This document shows, piece by piece, positions 8,854 through 18,003 of a stretch of DNA of 64,000 nucleotides. Source of the DNA: Halobacterium salinarum DSM 3754 (GTDB taxonomy: Archaea; Halobacteriota; Halobacteria; Halobacteriales; Halobacteriaceae); the NCBI RefSeq assembly GCF_008124605.1, contig NZ_VRYN01000001.1:670772-734771 (forward strand), read 5' to 3'. Below the pieces are notes generated by a model, which was given only the letters and a program-made list of their open reading frames with translations, had not been told where the DNA came from and did not search any database. Position numbers and translations under genes: made by a program. Every line of letters starts with the position of its first letter. Position 1 is the stretch's first letter.

Positions 8854-9945
8854 TTACTCGGTCGTGTCTGACAGCGTGATTCGCGGATCGATGTACGTGT
8901 ACAGCACGTCCTGGAGGAGGTTGAACAGGATCTGCATGAGGATGAAGATGAACACCAGCGACATCATCACCGGGATGTCGGAGTTGAACGCGGCGCGGAT
9001 GAAGAGGTTCCCGATCCCGTTGATGCTGAAGACCTTCTCGACGAGAACGGAGCCGCCGATGAGCAAGTAGAACTCGCCCATGATGACCGGGAGCAGCGGA
9101 ATGACCGCGTTTCGGCCGATGTGTTTCACGATGATGCGTCGCGGGGAGACGCCTTTGGCTTTCGCGGTGTCGACGTATTCGGACCGGAGGCTTTCGAGGA
9201 CGGCAGTCCGGCCGATGCGGACTTCGTTACCCATCGATGAGGACCCGAGAACGAGCGCGGCCGGCAGGATCCACTTGAACGCTTCGGCCATCGGGCCGAG
9301 GTTCGGAACGGGGATCCAGAAGAACTCCAAGACGGGCACGCCGGCGAACGGGTCGATCCCCGAGAACAGGTGTTGGAGCGCGTTCGAGGTGCCGACAACG
9401 TCGGTTTTGATGAGGAAATCACCGTAGCCATCGAGCACGCCGCCGGCCGTGAGCAGCCCGGACAGCATCACTGCCAGCCAGAAGTTCGGCATCGCACGCC
9501 AAACGATTCCCCCGAAGGAGGCCGCGTAATCGCTCCACGAGTTGGAGTTGAGGCCCGCGTACAGGCCGACCGGAATGCCGACGAAAAGCGCAACCAGCAC
9601 TGACCAGAAGCCGAGCCAGATGGTTGCGGGCAGGCGGCCGACGATCATGGCGGCCACGGGCTGGTCTCGGGCGATCGCCCAGGACGTCCCGAAGTCGAAC
9701 GTCACCATGTTGACGAGGAAGTTCTTGTACTGCACCCACAGTGGAACGAGGCTGCCGTTGGGGTATCGGATCCCCAGGGAGATCTCCAGGTTGCGGGCGG
9801 CGGTTGGGGTTGCGTCCTTCCCGAGGATGGCGAGGACGGGATCGATCGGCCCCAGGTACAGGATCAGGAAGGTGAGTGTGAGACCGAACAGGAGGACCGG
9901 GACACCGAGAAGTAACCGCTTCGCGATGTATAGTGGTCGGTTCAT
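8854..9945 (-). CDS. dppB: Peptide ABC transporter permease (DppB type)
   Basis: This 363-residue membrane subunit starts MNRPLYIAKRLLLGVPVLLFGLT, the usual DppB first span. It has about six spans and the EAA-type coupling loop (YVDTAKAKGVSPRRIIVKHIGRNA) that docks onto the ATPases. It ends in YTYIDPRITL, the hallmark YxxxDPRI of this family. It lies second in the operon, 131 bases after the binding-protein gene. That gap holds a T-rich terminator-like tract, so expression may be lower than that of the binding protein. Confidence 0.93.
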   Translation of the reverse strand: MNRPLYIAKRLLLGVPVLLFGLTLTFLILYLGPIDPVLAILGKDATPTAARNLEISLGIRYPNGSLVPLWVQYKNFLVNMVTFDFGTSWAIARDQPVAAMIVGRLPATIWLGFWSVLVALFVGIPVGLYAGLNSNSWSDYAASFGGIVWRAMPNFWLAVMLSGLLTAGGVLDGYGDFLIKTDVVGTSNALQHLFSGIDPFAGVPVLEFFWIPVPNLGPMAEAFKWILPAALVLGSSSMGNEVRIGRTAVLESLRSEYVDTAKAKGVSPRRIIVKHIGRNAVIPLLPVIMGEFYLLIGGSVLVEKVFSINGIGNLFIRAAFNSDIPVMMSLVFIFILMQILFNLLQDVLYTYIDPRITLSDTTE

Positions 9946-10045
9946 TGTGTATCACCACGGACTGTTGTTTCGGCGGCGTACATAGTTGATATCCGCTAGG
10001 GTGTCGCAAGCGTGCGGATGTGACTCAAGGGTTGAATTAGGTAAT

Positions 10046-10052
10046 AAAAAAA
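10046..10052 (-). terminator. T-tract behind dppA, likely partial terminator
   Basis: On the minus strand CCTTTTTTTATTACC lies about 25-40 bases after the dppA stop. Haloarchaeal transcripts commonly end at such U-tracts. Because dppB-F continue on the same strand, it would act as an attenuator that leaves binding-protein mRNA in excess. No strong hairpin is seen. Confidence 0.5.
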
Positions 10053-10076
10053 GGTTCGATTTACTGACTCAGCCGG

Positions 10077-11948
10077 TTACTCGCCCTGGTAATGGTTGTT
10101 GTACCCCTCCTGGCCGTCACTGAACAGCTGTGGCGGCTGCAGGTGGAAGGCACCGACACCACGGCCCTTGAACACGTCCGAGACGAACTGCTCGCGGTTG
10201 ATCACGTACGCCATCGCCTTGCGCACCGGCTTCGGGACCTTGGTCATGTTGAAGCCGACGTAGTACGTGTCGATCGTCGAAACCGACGAGGAGTTCACCG
10301 TCTTGTCGTTCTCCATGGGGCCGTAGGTGCCGAGCTTGCGGCCACCGGGGAGCGTCTCACCGCTGGAATGCAGTGATGGATCGTATTTCGAGGTCGGGAT
10401 GCCGGCGAGGTCGGCGTTCTCGTTCAGGAAGTAGTTGTATCGTGCCGTGTCGTCCGAGATGATGGTGTCGTCGATGCCGTCGATCGCCGGCGCGCCGTCG
10501 TGGTAGTCCTCGAAGGCATCCGCGGAGTACGACCCGCCGTTGCCGGAGTCCCACTCCACGAACGTGAACGGACCGGTGCCGACCGGGTTCGACGCGGAGA
10601 ACTCCGGATACGGCATGTCGCCCTCGTAGCCCTCGATGTCACCGACGATCCCCTCCGGAACCACGGAGAACGCACCGTACGTTAGCACGTCGAGGGCGTA
10701 CGGGAACGGCGATTCGAGTGTGAGACGAACCGTGTAGTCGTCGACAGCTTCGACGCCGGTGGCGCGTTTGACTGCGCCGTTCTCGTCGACCTCGTGTTCG
10801 ATGCCCAGCGTGGAGATGGCGAACGACTGGTTGGTGGAGTTCGTCGACTCCGCCAGCCGACGGATCGAGTACACGACGTCGTCGGCGGTCATCTCGCCGT
10901 AGTCGCCGTGGAACTGCACGCCCTCCTTGAACGTGAGCGTGTACTCGGAGAGGTCGTCGTTGGTCTCGTAGTCGGTGATGAGGAGGTTCGTGATCTCCGT
11001 CCGACCGTTCTCGTAGTTGGTCGGCGCGTCGAACAGGTCCATCACCTTGGCCCCGCTTGCGGTGTTGCCGGAGGCGACCGGGTCCAGAGAGTTGAACGTG
11101 GACGAAATGCCGCTCAACCGGCCTTTCCCGTCGATGCCGGCGACAGCATTGTTCGTCTTCTGTTTCGAGGAGTCCATCGCGCCGGGTGGGTTGTAGTCGA
11201 GCCGGTCGTACCAGAAGGATTGGGCGAGGTTGTGGTACACCGGAATGAGGGCAGCCGACTCCCAGATCCCTTCTTCCATGTTGGTTGCGGCGTCCTTCCG
11301 AGTTTGGATCGCGTCCTCTGATTGGCCGGGGTTGCTGACGAGCCGCTCGTACTGTTCGGTCATGAACTCCCGAACGCCGGGATCGGAGTTGGCGTCCTCC
11401 TTCCAGTAGAGGCGTGCGCCGTTGGCCGCGGTTTCGCCGCCGTAGATCGTGTTGTCCGGCTGAACGAGCTGCATGAAGTTCCGCGGCCGCGGATAGTCGG
11501 CAACCCATCCGAGGGTGAACGCCTCGTGCTCGCCCTGCTTGGTGGTTTCAAGCAGCGACGAGAAGTTGGCGTCGTTGATCGTCATTTCGATGTGGGCCTG
11601 TTCGAGCCGGGCGCGGATGGTGTTCGCCATCTCCTTCCACGTCGGGCTCTGGTACTGGAGCCAGTTGAGCTCGTACTTGTTGTCGGGGCCGTAGCCGGCC
11701 TCCTCCATGACCTTGCGCGCTTCCGCGACTTTCGTCTCGTCGATCCCGTAGGGGTATTTGTCGAAGTCGGGCTGGTAGTCGGTGCTTTCGCCGGTGGTCG
11801 TTGGCGCGTCAGTCGGCTCGCTGCCGCCGCTGCCATCGGCGTCGCTGGTGCTGTCGCTGCAGCCAGCGACGGTGGCAGTGAGGGCTGCCGCGCCCGTGGC
11901 TTTCAGGAACCGACGACGACTCGTGTTGGACATGCCGTCACCTGTCAT
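10077..11948 (-). CDS. dppA: Peptide-binding lipoprotein, circularly permuted DppA
   Basis: This is the extracellular substrate-binding protein of the peptide importer. The N-terminus has a Tat motif (SRRRFLK) and lipobox TVAGC (Cys30), followed by a Thr/Asp-rich linker. The lobes are in inverted order. Residues about 58-258 carry what is normally the C-terminal lobe: YGIDETKVAEARKVMEEAG, QGEHEAFTLGWVADYP, ALIPVYHN. Residues about 276-623 carry the normal N-terminal start and core: STFNSLDPVASGNT, GVQFHGDYGEMTADDVVYS, NPVGTGPF, VRKAMAYVINRE. The protein then stops at NNHYQGE, exactly where the first segment would normally continue. No frameshift is seen. ATG 11948 lies about 28 bases from a CTTAAGTA box, fitting a leaderless start. 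ATG 11933 (MSNTSRRR), preceded by GGTGA, is the alternative. Confidence 0.9.
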   Translation of the reverse strand: MTGDGMSNTSRRRFLKATGAAALTATVAGCSDSTSDADGSGGSEPTDAPTTTGESTDYQPDFDKYPYGIDETKVAEARKVMEEAGYGPDNKYELNWLQYQSPTWKEMANTIRARLEQAHIEMTINDANFSSLLETTKQGEHEAFTLGWVADYPRPRNFMQLVQPDNTIYGGETAANGARLYWKEDANSDPGVREFMTEQYERLVSNPGQSEDAIQTRKDAATNMEEGIWESAALIPVYHNLAQSFWYDRLDYNPPGAMDSSKQKTNNAVAGIDGKGRLSGISSTFNSLDPVASGNTASGAKVMDLFDAPTNYENGRTEITNLLITDYETNDDLSEYTLTFKEGVQFHGDYGEMTADDVVYSIRRLAESTNSTNQSFAISTLGIEHEVDENGAVKRATGVEAVDDYTVRLTLESPFPYALDVLTYGAFSVVPEGIVGDIEGYEGDMPYPEFSASNPVGTGPFTFVEWDSGNGGSYSADAFEDYHDGAPAIDGIDDTIISDDTARYNYFLNENADLAGIPTSKYDPSLHSSGETLPGGRKLGTYGPMENDKTVNSSSVSTIDTYYVGFNMTKVPKPVRKAMAYVINREQFVSDVFKGRGVGAFHLQPPQLFSDGQEGYNNHYQGE

Positions 11949-12258
11949 GGTCATAGGTGACAATAGCATGTACTTAAGCTCTTCGTCAAGTCCGCGCGAT
12001 CGTGGTCGATGTAACGCGACTAGCGCGTGGAAACTGTGTGCACGCGTACGCATACCGAGAGTGGCGATACCAGCGGCCGACACGACAGCTTCGTGATTGG
12101 TGTACGCACTGTCTCGTGTTGTGCGTGCGCGCTGTGCGTCGGCGTGGCGGTCGCCGCGGTCGGCCTGCGGTGGCTCCGTGGATCGTCAGCGTAGACCCGT
12201 GAGTCGGTGACGCAAGCTGTCGTAGCCTACAAATGGGTGGGGCAAGTACGACGCCCAC
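11949..12258. promoter_or_regulatory. Divergent promoter region between dppA and the CBS gene
   Basis: This 310-base stretch holds no convincing gene. Near dppA is a minus-strand CTTAAGTA box at 11972-11979. Near the CBS gene is a CCTACAAATG box at 12226-12235, centred about 28 bases before the ATG at 12259. The roughly 240 bases between them show no clear repeat, hairpin or RNA gene. Confidence 0.6.
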
Positions 12259-13116
12259 ATGAACGTCGCTGACGCGATGACACCCCGGGACGACGTGGTG
12301 ACGGTCGAGCTGCCCGGGACGCGGGACGACATCCTCGAATACCTACAGGAGCGGGCGTTCTCCGCGGTGCCCGTGGTGAAGGCAAGCGAGGACGGCGAGC
12401 GGTATCGCGGACTCATCTCCCGGGACGACCTGATCGAGCGCCCCGAGGAGGACCAGTTGGCGTTGCTGATGCGGGACGTGCCGACGACCACCCAGGACAC
12501 GACGGTCCCGGAGGTGGCGTCGCTGATGGTGGACTCCGGGACGCGACGCGTGCCGGTCGTCGAGGACGAGCGCCTGGAGGGCATCGTCACGGTGACCGAC
12601 GTGGTGCGTGCGATCGCCGACGGGCAGGCCGACGGCGACACCGACGTCGGGGGGCTCGCGCGCCGCGACATCAACACGACCTACGAGGGCGCGCCGCTGA
12701 CGGTCGCCGAGCGCAGCATCTCGTACGCCAACGTGCCGTACTCGGTGGTGCTCGGGGAGACCGGCGACATGGCGGGGATGGTGACCGAGGTCGACATCAT
12801 CGACGTGGCGCGCGTCGTCGAGGGCGAGGACAACACCGGCGATTCGATGGCGGCCGACGACGACGACTGGAAGTGGGAGTCGATCAAGGCCGTCGGCAGC
12901 CGGTATCTGCCGACGCGGAACGTCCAGATCCCGGCCGAACCGGTGCGGGAGTTCATGACCAGCGACGTCGTGACCGTGACCGGCAAGCGGACCTCCAGGG
13001 ACGCCGCCCAGACCATGCTCGACACGGACATCGAGCAGCTCCCACTGATGTCGGGCGACGAGCTCACCGGTATCGTACGCGACGTTGACCTGCTGGCTGC
13101 GCTCACCGATGAGTGA
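12259..13116 (+). CDS. Protein with four CBS domains
   Basis: The 285-residue protein is a row of CBS motifs: MNVADAMTPRDDVVTVE, LMRDVPTTTQDTTVPEV, TYEGAPLTVAER and EFMTSDVVTVTGKRTSRDA. Recurring GxVTxxD-type ends (GIVTVTDVVRAIADG, GIVRDVDLLAALTDE) close the repeats. CBS pairs bind adenosyl nucleotides or SAM and usually regulate a partner, but no catalytic domain is attached here. Its stop overlaps the glyS start (ATGAGTGA), so it is translated together with glycyl-tRNA synthetase. A link to translation or nucleotide status is suggested only by that context. Confidence 0.88.
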   Translation: MNVADAMTPRDDVVTVELPGTRDDILEYLQERAFSAVPVVKASEDGERYRGLISRDDLIERPEEDQLALLMRDVPTTTQDTTVPEVASLMVDSGTRRVPVVEDERLEGIVTVTDVVRAIADGQADGDTDVGGLARRDINTTYEGAPLTVAERSISYANVPYSVVLGETGDMAGMVTEVDIIDVARVVEGEDNTGDSMAADDDDWKWESIKAVGSRYLPTRNVQIPAEPVREFMTSDVVTVTGKRTSRDAAQTMLDTDIEQLPLMSGDELTGIVRDVDLLAALTDE

Positions 13117-14839
13117 GACGGTGAGCGAGCTCGCGCGCCGGCGCGGGTTCTTCTTCCAGGCGAGCGAGGCGTACGGGGGCGCGGCGGGGTTTTACACGTA
13201 CGGCCCGGAGGGCGCGGCGCTGAAGCGCAACATCGAGGACGCGTGGCGCGACCGCTTTGTCACCCGCGAGGGGAACATGGAGATCGATTCGCCGACGGTG
13301 ACGCCGGAGCCGGTGTTCCAGGCGTCCGGCCATCTCGACGACTTCGACGACATGCTCGTGGAGTGTCCGGACTGCGGGGAGAGCCACCGCGCCGACCACG
13401 TCATCGAGGACAACACCGACGTCGAGGACGCCGAATCCATGCCGACCGACGAGGTCGAGGCGCTCATTGCCGACCACGAGTTGGTGTGTCCGGCGTGTGG
13501 CGGCCCGCTGGCCGGCCAGTCGGTGACCGGCTTCAATCTGATGTTCGACACGACCATCGGGCCCGGCGACGGCGACCCGGGGTATCTGCGCCCGGAGACC
13601 GCCCAGGGGATGTTCACGGAGTTCCCGCGGCTCAAGGAGTACGCCCGCAACCAGTTGCCGTTCGGCGTCGCCCAAGTCGGCACGGGGTATCGCAACGAGA
13701 TCAGCCCGCGCAACGCCCTGTTGCGGACCCGGGAGTTCACCATGGCGGAGCTGGAGTTCTTCGTGGACCCCGCCGGCGACGGCCCCGCCCTCGACCGGGT
13801 TGCCGACGTGGAGTTGCCGCTGTACCCGGTCGACGCACAGCAGGCAGCCGGCGAGGAGTACCTGCGGCTGACGCCCCAGGAGGCCCTCGCCGAGGGCGTG
13901 GTGGGCGGCGAGTGGGTGGCGTATTTCCTCGCGCGCTCCAAGCAGTGGTTCGAGCGCGTCGGCGTGGACATGGACCGGTTCCGGTTCCGCCAACACCTCC
14001 CCGGCGAGCTGGCGCATTACGCGTCGGACTGCTGGGACGCCGAGGGTGAGGTCGACGGCGACTGGGTGGAGTTGGAGGGCGTGGCGTCACGGACCGACTA
14101 CGACCTCTCGAAGCACGACGAGCACGCCGACGACAGCTTCACCGTGTTTCAGGCGTACGACGAGCCCAAGACCGTCGAACGCGCGAGCGTCGACCCCGAG
14201 ATGTCGTATTTGGGGCCGGAGTTCGGCGGGGCTGCGGGCGACGTGGCCGACGCGCTGGCGGCGCTGGCGGCCCGTGACCGGGCGGCCTTCGACGGCGACG
14301 AGGTCACGGTGGACGTCGACGGCGAGGCGTACACCGTGCCCACCGAGCGGACCGGCTTCGAGGTCGCCGAGGAGACCGAGTCGGGCCGCCACATCATCCC
14401 CCACGTGGTGGAGCCGGCGTTCGGGATCGGGCGGGCGGTGTACACGGCGCTGGCGCACTCCTATGAGGCCGACGAGGTCGACGGCGAACCACGGGACGTG
14501 TTGCGGCTGCCCGCCGAGGTCGCGCCGACGACGGTGGGCGTGTTCCCGCTGATGGACAAGGACGGCCTGGGCGAGCGCGCCCGGGAGATCGCGGCGGAGC
14601 TGCGGGCAGCCGGGCTGGCAGTGACCTACGACGACTCGGGGAACATCGGGCGGCGGTACCGCCGCCAGGACGAGGTCGGCACCCCGTACTGCGTCACGGT
14701 TGATTACGAAGCCCTCGAAGAGGGCGCGGTGACGCTGCGGGATCGGGACACCACAACACAGGTTCGCGTGCCGATCGCGGAGGTGGCGGAGACGCTGGTC
14801 GGGCTTCGAGACGGCGAGTTGCGTTTCGAAGCGCTGTGA
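13109..14839 (+). CDS. glyS: Glycyl-tRNA synthetase
   Basis: This 576-residue class II synthetase of the archaeal/eukaryotic dimeric type charges tRNA-Gly. It begins with the conserved RRRGFFFQASEAYGGAAGFY. It carries a zinc-type insertion (CPDCGE near residue 90, CPACGG near 130), the glycine-site signature RPETAQGMF, and motif 2 (YRNEISPRNALLRTREFTM). The C-terminus is an anticodon-binding domain (TVGVFPLMDKDGLGERA). ATG 13109 overlaps the end of the CBS gene, and its stop overlaps the next GTG start, so three genes form one coupled operon. Confidence 0.96.
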   Translation: MSETVSELARRRGFFFQASEAYGGAAGFYTYGPEGAALKRNIEDAWRDRFVTREGNMEIDSPTVTPEPVFQASGHLDDFDDMLVECPDCGESHRADHVIEDNTDVEDAESMPTDEVEALIADHELVCPACGGPLAGQSVTGFNLMFDTTIGPGDGDPGYLRPETAQGMFTEFPRLKEYARNQLPFGVAQVGTGYRNEISPRNALLRTREFTMAELEFFVDPAGDGPALDRVADVELPLYPVDAQQAAGEEYLRLTPQEALAEGVVGGEWVAYFLARSKQWFERVGVDMDRFRFRQHLPGELAHYASDCWDAEGEVDGDWVELEGVASRTDYDLSKHDEHADDSFTVFQAYDEPKTVERASVDPEMSYLGPEFGGAAGDVADALAALAARDRAAFDGDEVTVDVDGEAYTVPTERTGFEVAEETESGRHIIPHVVEPAFGIGRAVYTALAHSYEADEVDGEPRDVLRLPAEVAPTTVGVFPLMDKDGLGERAREIAAELRAAGLAVTYDDSGNIGRRYRRQDEVGTPYCVTVDYEALEEGAVTLRDRDTTTQVRVPIAEVAETLVGLRDGELRFEAL

Positions 14840-15393
14840 GCGAACTCCGCCGGCGGCTCGTGCACGCCAGTGGCGCGGTCATTCCGGCGGGGTTTCTCGG
14901 TGGCGTCGTGTCGTGGCGGGTCGTACAGGGGTTGTTCGTGGTGGGCGCAGCCATTGCGGTCGTGTTGGAGGTGCTGCGGCTGTCCGGGCGCGTGAGCTGG
15001 CGGGTGTACGACGCGCTCACGCGAGAGTACGAGCAGGACAACCCCGCGGGGTACGCGCTGTACATGCTCGCGGGGGCGGCGACGGTGGTGGTGTTTCCCG
15101 CGAGCGTGGCGGTGCCGGCGGTGTTGATGTTGTCGATCGGCGATCCGGTCAGTGGGTTGTTGTCGGGGAGCGGCACGGGGCTCAAGCAGGGGTGGGTGTT
15201 GTTGGCGACGTTCGGGGTGTGTCTGGGGATCGCGAGCCTGCTTGCGGTGCCGCTGTCTGCTGGGGTGGCGGGCGCGGTGACCGCGACGCTGGCCGACGGC
15301 ACGACACCGGTCGTTCGCGGGTACGTCATCGACGACAACGCCTCGATCCCGCTGGGGTCGGCGGCCGCGATGTGGCTGGTGGCGGCTGTCTGA
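14836..15393 (+). CDS. Dolichol-kinase/phosphatidate cytidylyltransferase-like membrane protein
   Basis: The 185-residue polytopic protein opens with SELRRRLVHASGAVIPA, the start typical of SEC59/VTE5-like polyprenol kinases. It continues through about five hydrophobic spans with the motif SIGDPVSGLLSG near residue 97, where a family Asp-Pro sits in a glycine-rich loop. Archaeal members probably phosphorylate a lipid alcohol with CTP, for example archaeal dolichol used in N-glycosylation; the substrate here is inferred. GTG 14836 overlaps the glyS stop (GTGA). Confidence 0.8.
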   Translation: MSELRRRLVHASGAVIPAGFLGGVVSWRVVQGLFVVGAAIAVVLEVLRLSGRVSWRVYDALTREYEQDNPAGYALYMLAGAATVVVFPASVAVPAVLMLSIGDPVSGLLSGSGTGLKQGWVLLATFGVCLGIASLLAVPLSAGVAGAVTATLADGTTPVVRGYVIDDNASIPLGSAAAMWLVAAV

Positions 15394-15441
15394 GCGCGGG
15401 ACGCGAACGCTTAACCGAGCGACCGACGTACTCGTGGGCGA

Positions 15442-17796
15442 ATGTCGGAGGAGATGGGGTACGTCGACCACCCGATGCTTGCTGATGGTGTGATCGAGGC
15501 GCGCCAGTACCAACTCCAGTTGGCGGCGGCGGCCCGACAGGGGCACACGCTGGTGTGTCTGCCGACGGGGCTGGGGAAGACGACGGTGAGCCTGCTGGTG
15601 ACGGCGTATCGGTTGGCCGACGACGCGGGCGGGACGGCACTGCTGTTGGCACCGACGAAGCCGCTGGTCGAACAGCACGCCGGCTTCTACCGGGAGGCGC
15701 TGGCGATTCCGGACGACGACGTGGTGGTGTTCACGGGGGAGACGCGACCGGACGACCGGCGTGCGGCGTGGACCGACGCCAGGGTCGTGGTCGCCACCCC
15801 ACAGGTCGTCGAGAACGACCTCGTGGGCGGCCGCATCGACATGGACGACGTGGTGCATTGCACGTTCGACGAGTGCCACCGGGCGACCGGTGATTACGCG
15901 TACACGTACGTAGCCGAGCGGTATCACGCCGATGCGGCCGCTCCGCTGGTGACCGCGATGTCCGCGTCGCCGGGTGGCACCGAGGCGGAGATCCGGACGG
16001 TGTGTGAGAACCTCGGCGTGGGGAACGTGGAGGTGATGACCGAGGACGACGCCGATGTCGGCGAGCACACCCACGACACCGACGTGCAGTGGGAGCGCGT
16101 CACGCTCCCCGAGGAGATCCTGGAGATCCGGGACGCGATCAACGATGTGATCGAGGATCGCCTGGCGAAACTCCGAGAGATCGGCGTGACGAAGGCGTCC
16201 AGTCCGGACATCAGCCAGAAAGACCTCAACGAGATCCGGGGGCGGCTCCAGCAGCTCATCGACGACGACGACAGCGACGGCTACCAGGGGATGAGCGTGC
16301 ACGCCGAGGTGATGAAGCTCAAGCGCGCCGTCGAGCTCGTCGAGACCCAGAGCGTGGAGTCGGTGCGGCGGTATTTCGAGCGCCAGCGCAACGCCGCGAA
16401 CACCGCCGGGGCGTCGAAGGCCAGCCAGCGGCTGGTGAGCGAGCCGGCGGTCAAGCGGGCGATGCGGACCGCCAGGGAGTTCGACGGCCTGCATCCGAAG
16501 TTCCGGCAGGCCAGGATGTTGCTGGCGGAGACGCTGGGCATCGAGGACGGGGACCGGGTCATCGTGTTCACGGAGTCGAGGGATACCGCCGAGGCGCTGA
16601 CGGCGTTTCTCGGCGAGCATTTCGACACCCGGCGGTTCGTCGGGCAGGGGGATGCCGACGGCAGCGACGGGATGACCCAGACCGAGCAGCGCGAGACGCT
16701 GGCCGAGTTCCGGAGCGGTGACTTCGAGGTGCTGGTGTCGACGAGCGTCGCCGAGGAGGGGTTGGACGTGCCGGAAGTCGATCTCGTGTTGTTCTTCGAG
16801 CCGGTGCCGACGGCGATCCGGTCGGTCCAGCGGAAGGGCCGAACCGGCCGCCAGACGGCCGGCCGGGTCGTGGTGTTGCTGGCGGAGGACACCCGCGACG
16901 AGGCGTATTTCTGGATTTCGCGCCGCCGCGAGCAGGAGATGACCGAGGAACTGCAGTCGCTGAAGGGGCGTGCCGACGAGTTGGAGACCGAACTCGGTGG
17001 GGGCGACGCACAACAGGCCCTAGACGAGTTCGGGGACGCCGAGGCGGCCGGCGAGGAGCCGGCGGCACCGGCTCCCGAGGACGTGTCCGACGGCGAGGAC
17101 ACCGAGGGCGTGGCGGCGCGTGTAGACGGTGCCGGCGAGGCGGTCGAGGTGGTGGTGGATCAGCGCGAGCTGGATTCGACGATCGCGCGCGAGCTCTCGA
17201 AGCGTGACGGCGTGGAGACGCGCCTGGAGACGCTCGCGGTGGGGGATTACGTGGTGTCGGATCGCGTGGCCGTCGAGCGCAAGTCCCACAGTGATTTCAT
17301 GGACACGCTGCTGGGGAGCGAGCGCTCCATCTTCGAGCAGGCCAAGGAGCTTGCGCGCCAGTACACGCGGCCCGTGCTGGTGGTCGAGGGAGACGGCGAC
17401 CTCTACGCCGAGCGGAACGTGCACCCGAACGCGGTTCGGTCGGCGATGGCGTCGCTGGCGGTTGATTGGGGGCTGAGCGTCATGCACACGAACGGCGAGG
17501 GTGATACCACGGAGATGATCGAGACCATCGCCGAGCGCGAGCAGACCACCAACGACCGCGCGGTGAGCGCGCACGGCGAGAAAGCTGCGAAGACGCAGGG
17601 CGAGCAACAGGAGTACGTGGTGTCGTCGATCACCGACGTGGGGCCGGTGACAGCGCGCTCGCTGCTTGACACGTTCGGGAGCGTGGAGGCGGTGATGACA
17701 GCCAGCGAGGACGAGCTCACGGCGGCCGATGGCGTCGGGGCAGTGACCGCCGAGCGGATACGCGGGGTCGTTGGGACCGAGTATCAGCCGGAGTGA
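15442..17796 (+). CDS. hef: Hef helicase-nuclease (XPF/Mph1 family)
   Basis: Hef acts at stalled forks and branched DNA. Its N-terminal SF2 helicase has Walker A PTGLGKTT, DECH in FDECHRATGDY, and motif VI RKGRTGRQTAGR. A linker of low complexity (residues about 530-560) leads to the XPF nuclease domain with VAVERKSHSDFMDTLL (the ERKxxxD active site). Tandem helix-hairpin-helices follow (ITDVGPVTARSLLDTFGS, DGVGAVTAERIRGVV). All three parts are intact in 784 residues. It stands alone as a transcription unit, 48 bases after the membrane protein gene. In haloarchaea Hef is an important repair enzyme in place of a canonical Holliday junction pathway. Confidence 0.95.
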   Translation: MSEEMGYVDHPMLADGVIEARQYQLQLAAAARQGHTLVCLPTGLGKTTVSLLVTAYRLADDAGGTALLLAPTKPLVEQHAGFYREALAIPDDDVVVFTGETRPDDRRAAWTDARVVVATPQVVENDLVGGRIDMDDVVHCTFDECHRATGDYAYTYVAERYHADAAAPLVTAMSASPGGTEAEIRTVCENLGVGNVEVMTEDDADVGEHTHDTDVQWERVTLPEEILEIRDAINDVIEDRLAKLREIGVTKASSPDISQKDLNEIRGRLQQLIDDDDSDGYQGMSVHAEVMKLKRAVELVETQSVESVRRYFERQRNAANTAGASKASQRLVSEPAVKRAMRTAREFDGLHPKFRQARMLLAETLGIEDGDRVIVFTESRDTAEALTAFLGEHFDTRRFVGQGDADGSDGMTQTEQRETLAEFRSGDFEVLVSTSVAEEGLDVPEVDLVLFFEPVPTAIRSVQRKGRTGRQTAGRVVVLLAEDTRDEAYFWISRRREQEMTEELQSLKGRADELETELGGGDAQQALDEFGDAEAAGEEPAAPAPEDVSDGEDTEGVAARVDGAGEAVEVVVDQRELDSTIARELSKRDGVETRLETLAVGDYVVSDRVAVERKSHSDFMDTLLGSERSIFEQAKELARQYTRPVLVVEGDGDLYAERNVHPNAVRSAMASLAVDWGLSVMHTNGEGDTTEMIETIAEREQTTNDRAVSAHGEKAAKTQGEQQEYVVSSITDVGPVTARSLLDTFGSVEAVMTASEDELTAADGVGAVTAERIRGVVGTEYQPE

Positions 17797-17970
17797 GCGC
17801 GGGCAGAATATCGTTTCGTTGAGAGGTCTGTGTGGCGGCTGTGTTCGGTGAAGCGCCGGTGGGGCGCGCTCAGCCGCGGTTCGGCGTGCTGGGCGATCAA
17901 CCCCGGTCGTTGGATCGGCGCAGCCGTTTCTCACGACTCGTCGTGTGGGCATACTGAGCTATCATGGGAA

Positions 17971-17999
17971 ACATATATACCACATGTATTGTATGTGTG
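17971..17999 (+). promoter_or_regulatory. Promoter and candidate operator of the second peptide ABC operon
   Basis: ACATATATAC at 17971-17980 is a strong TATA box centred about 28 bases before ATG 18004. Immediately downstream, CACATGTATTGTATGTGTG (17981-17999) contains the inverted arms CACAT/ATGTG, placed where a repressor would block transcription initiation. Confidence 0.6.
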
Positions 18000-18003
18000 T
18001 GCC

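Noticed and set aside
14704-17013. Long minus-strand open frame of 769 codons
   Set aside because: It is antisense to glyS, the membrane kinase-like gene and hef. It is rich in Arg/His/Pro, with no motifs.
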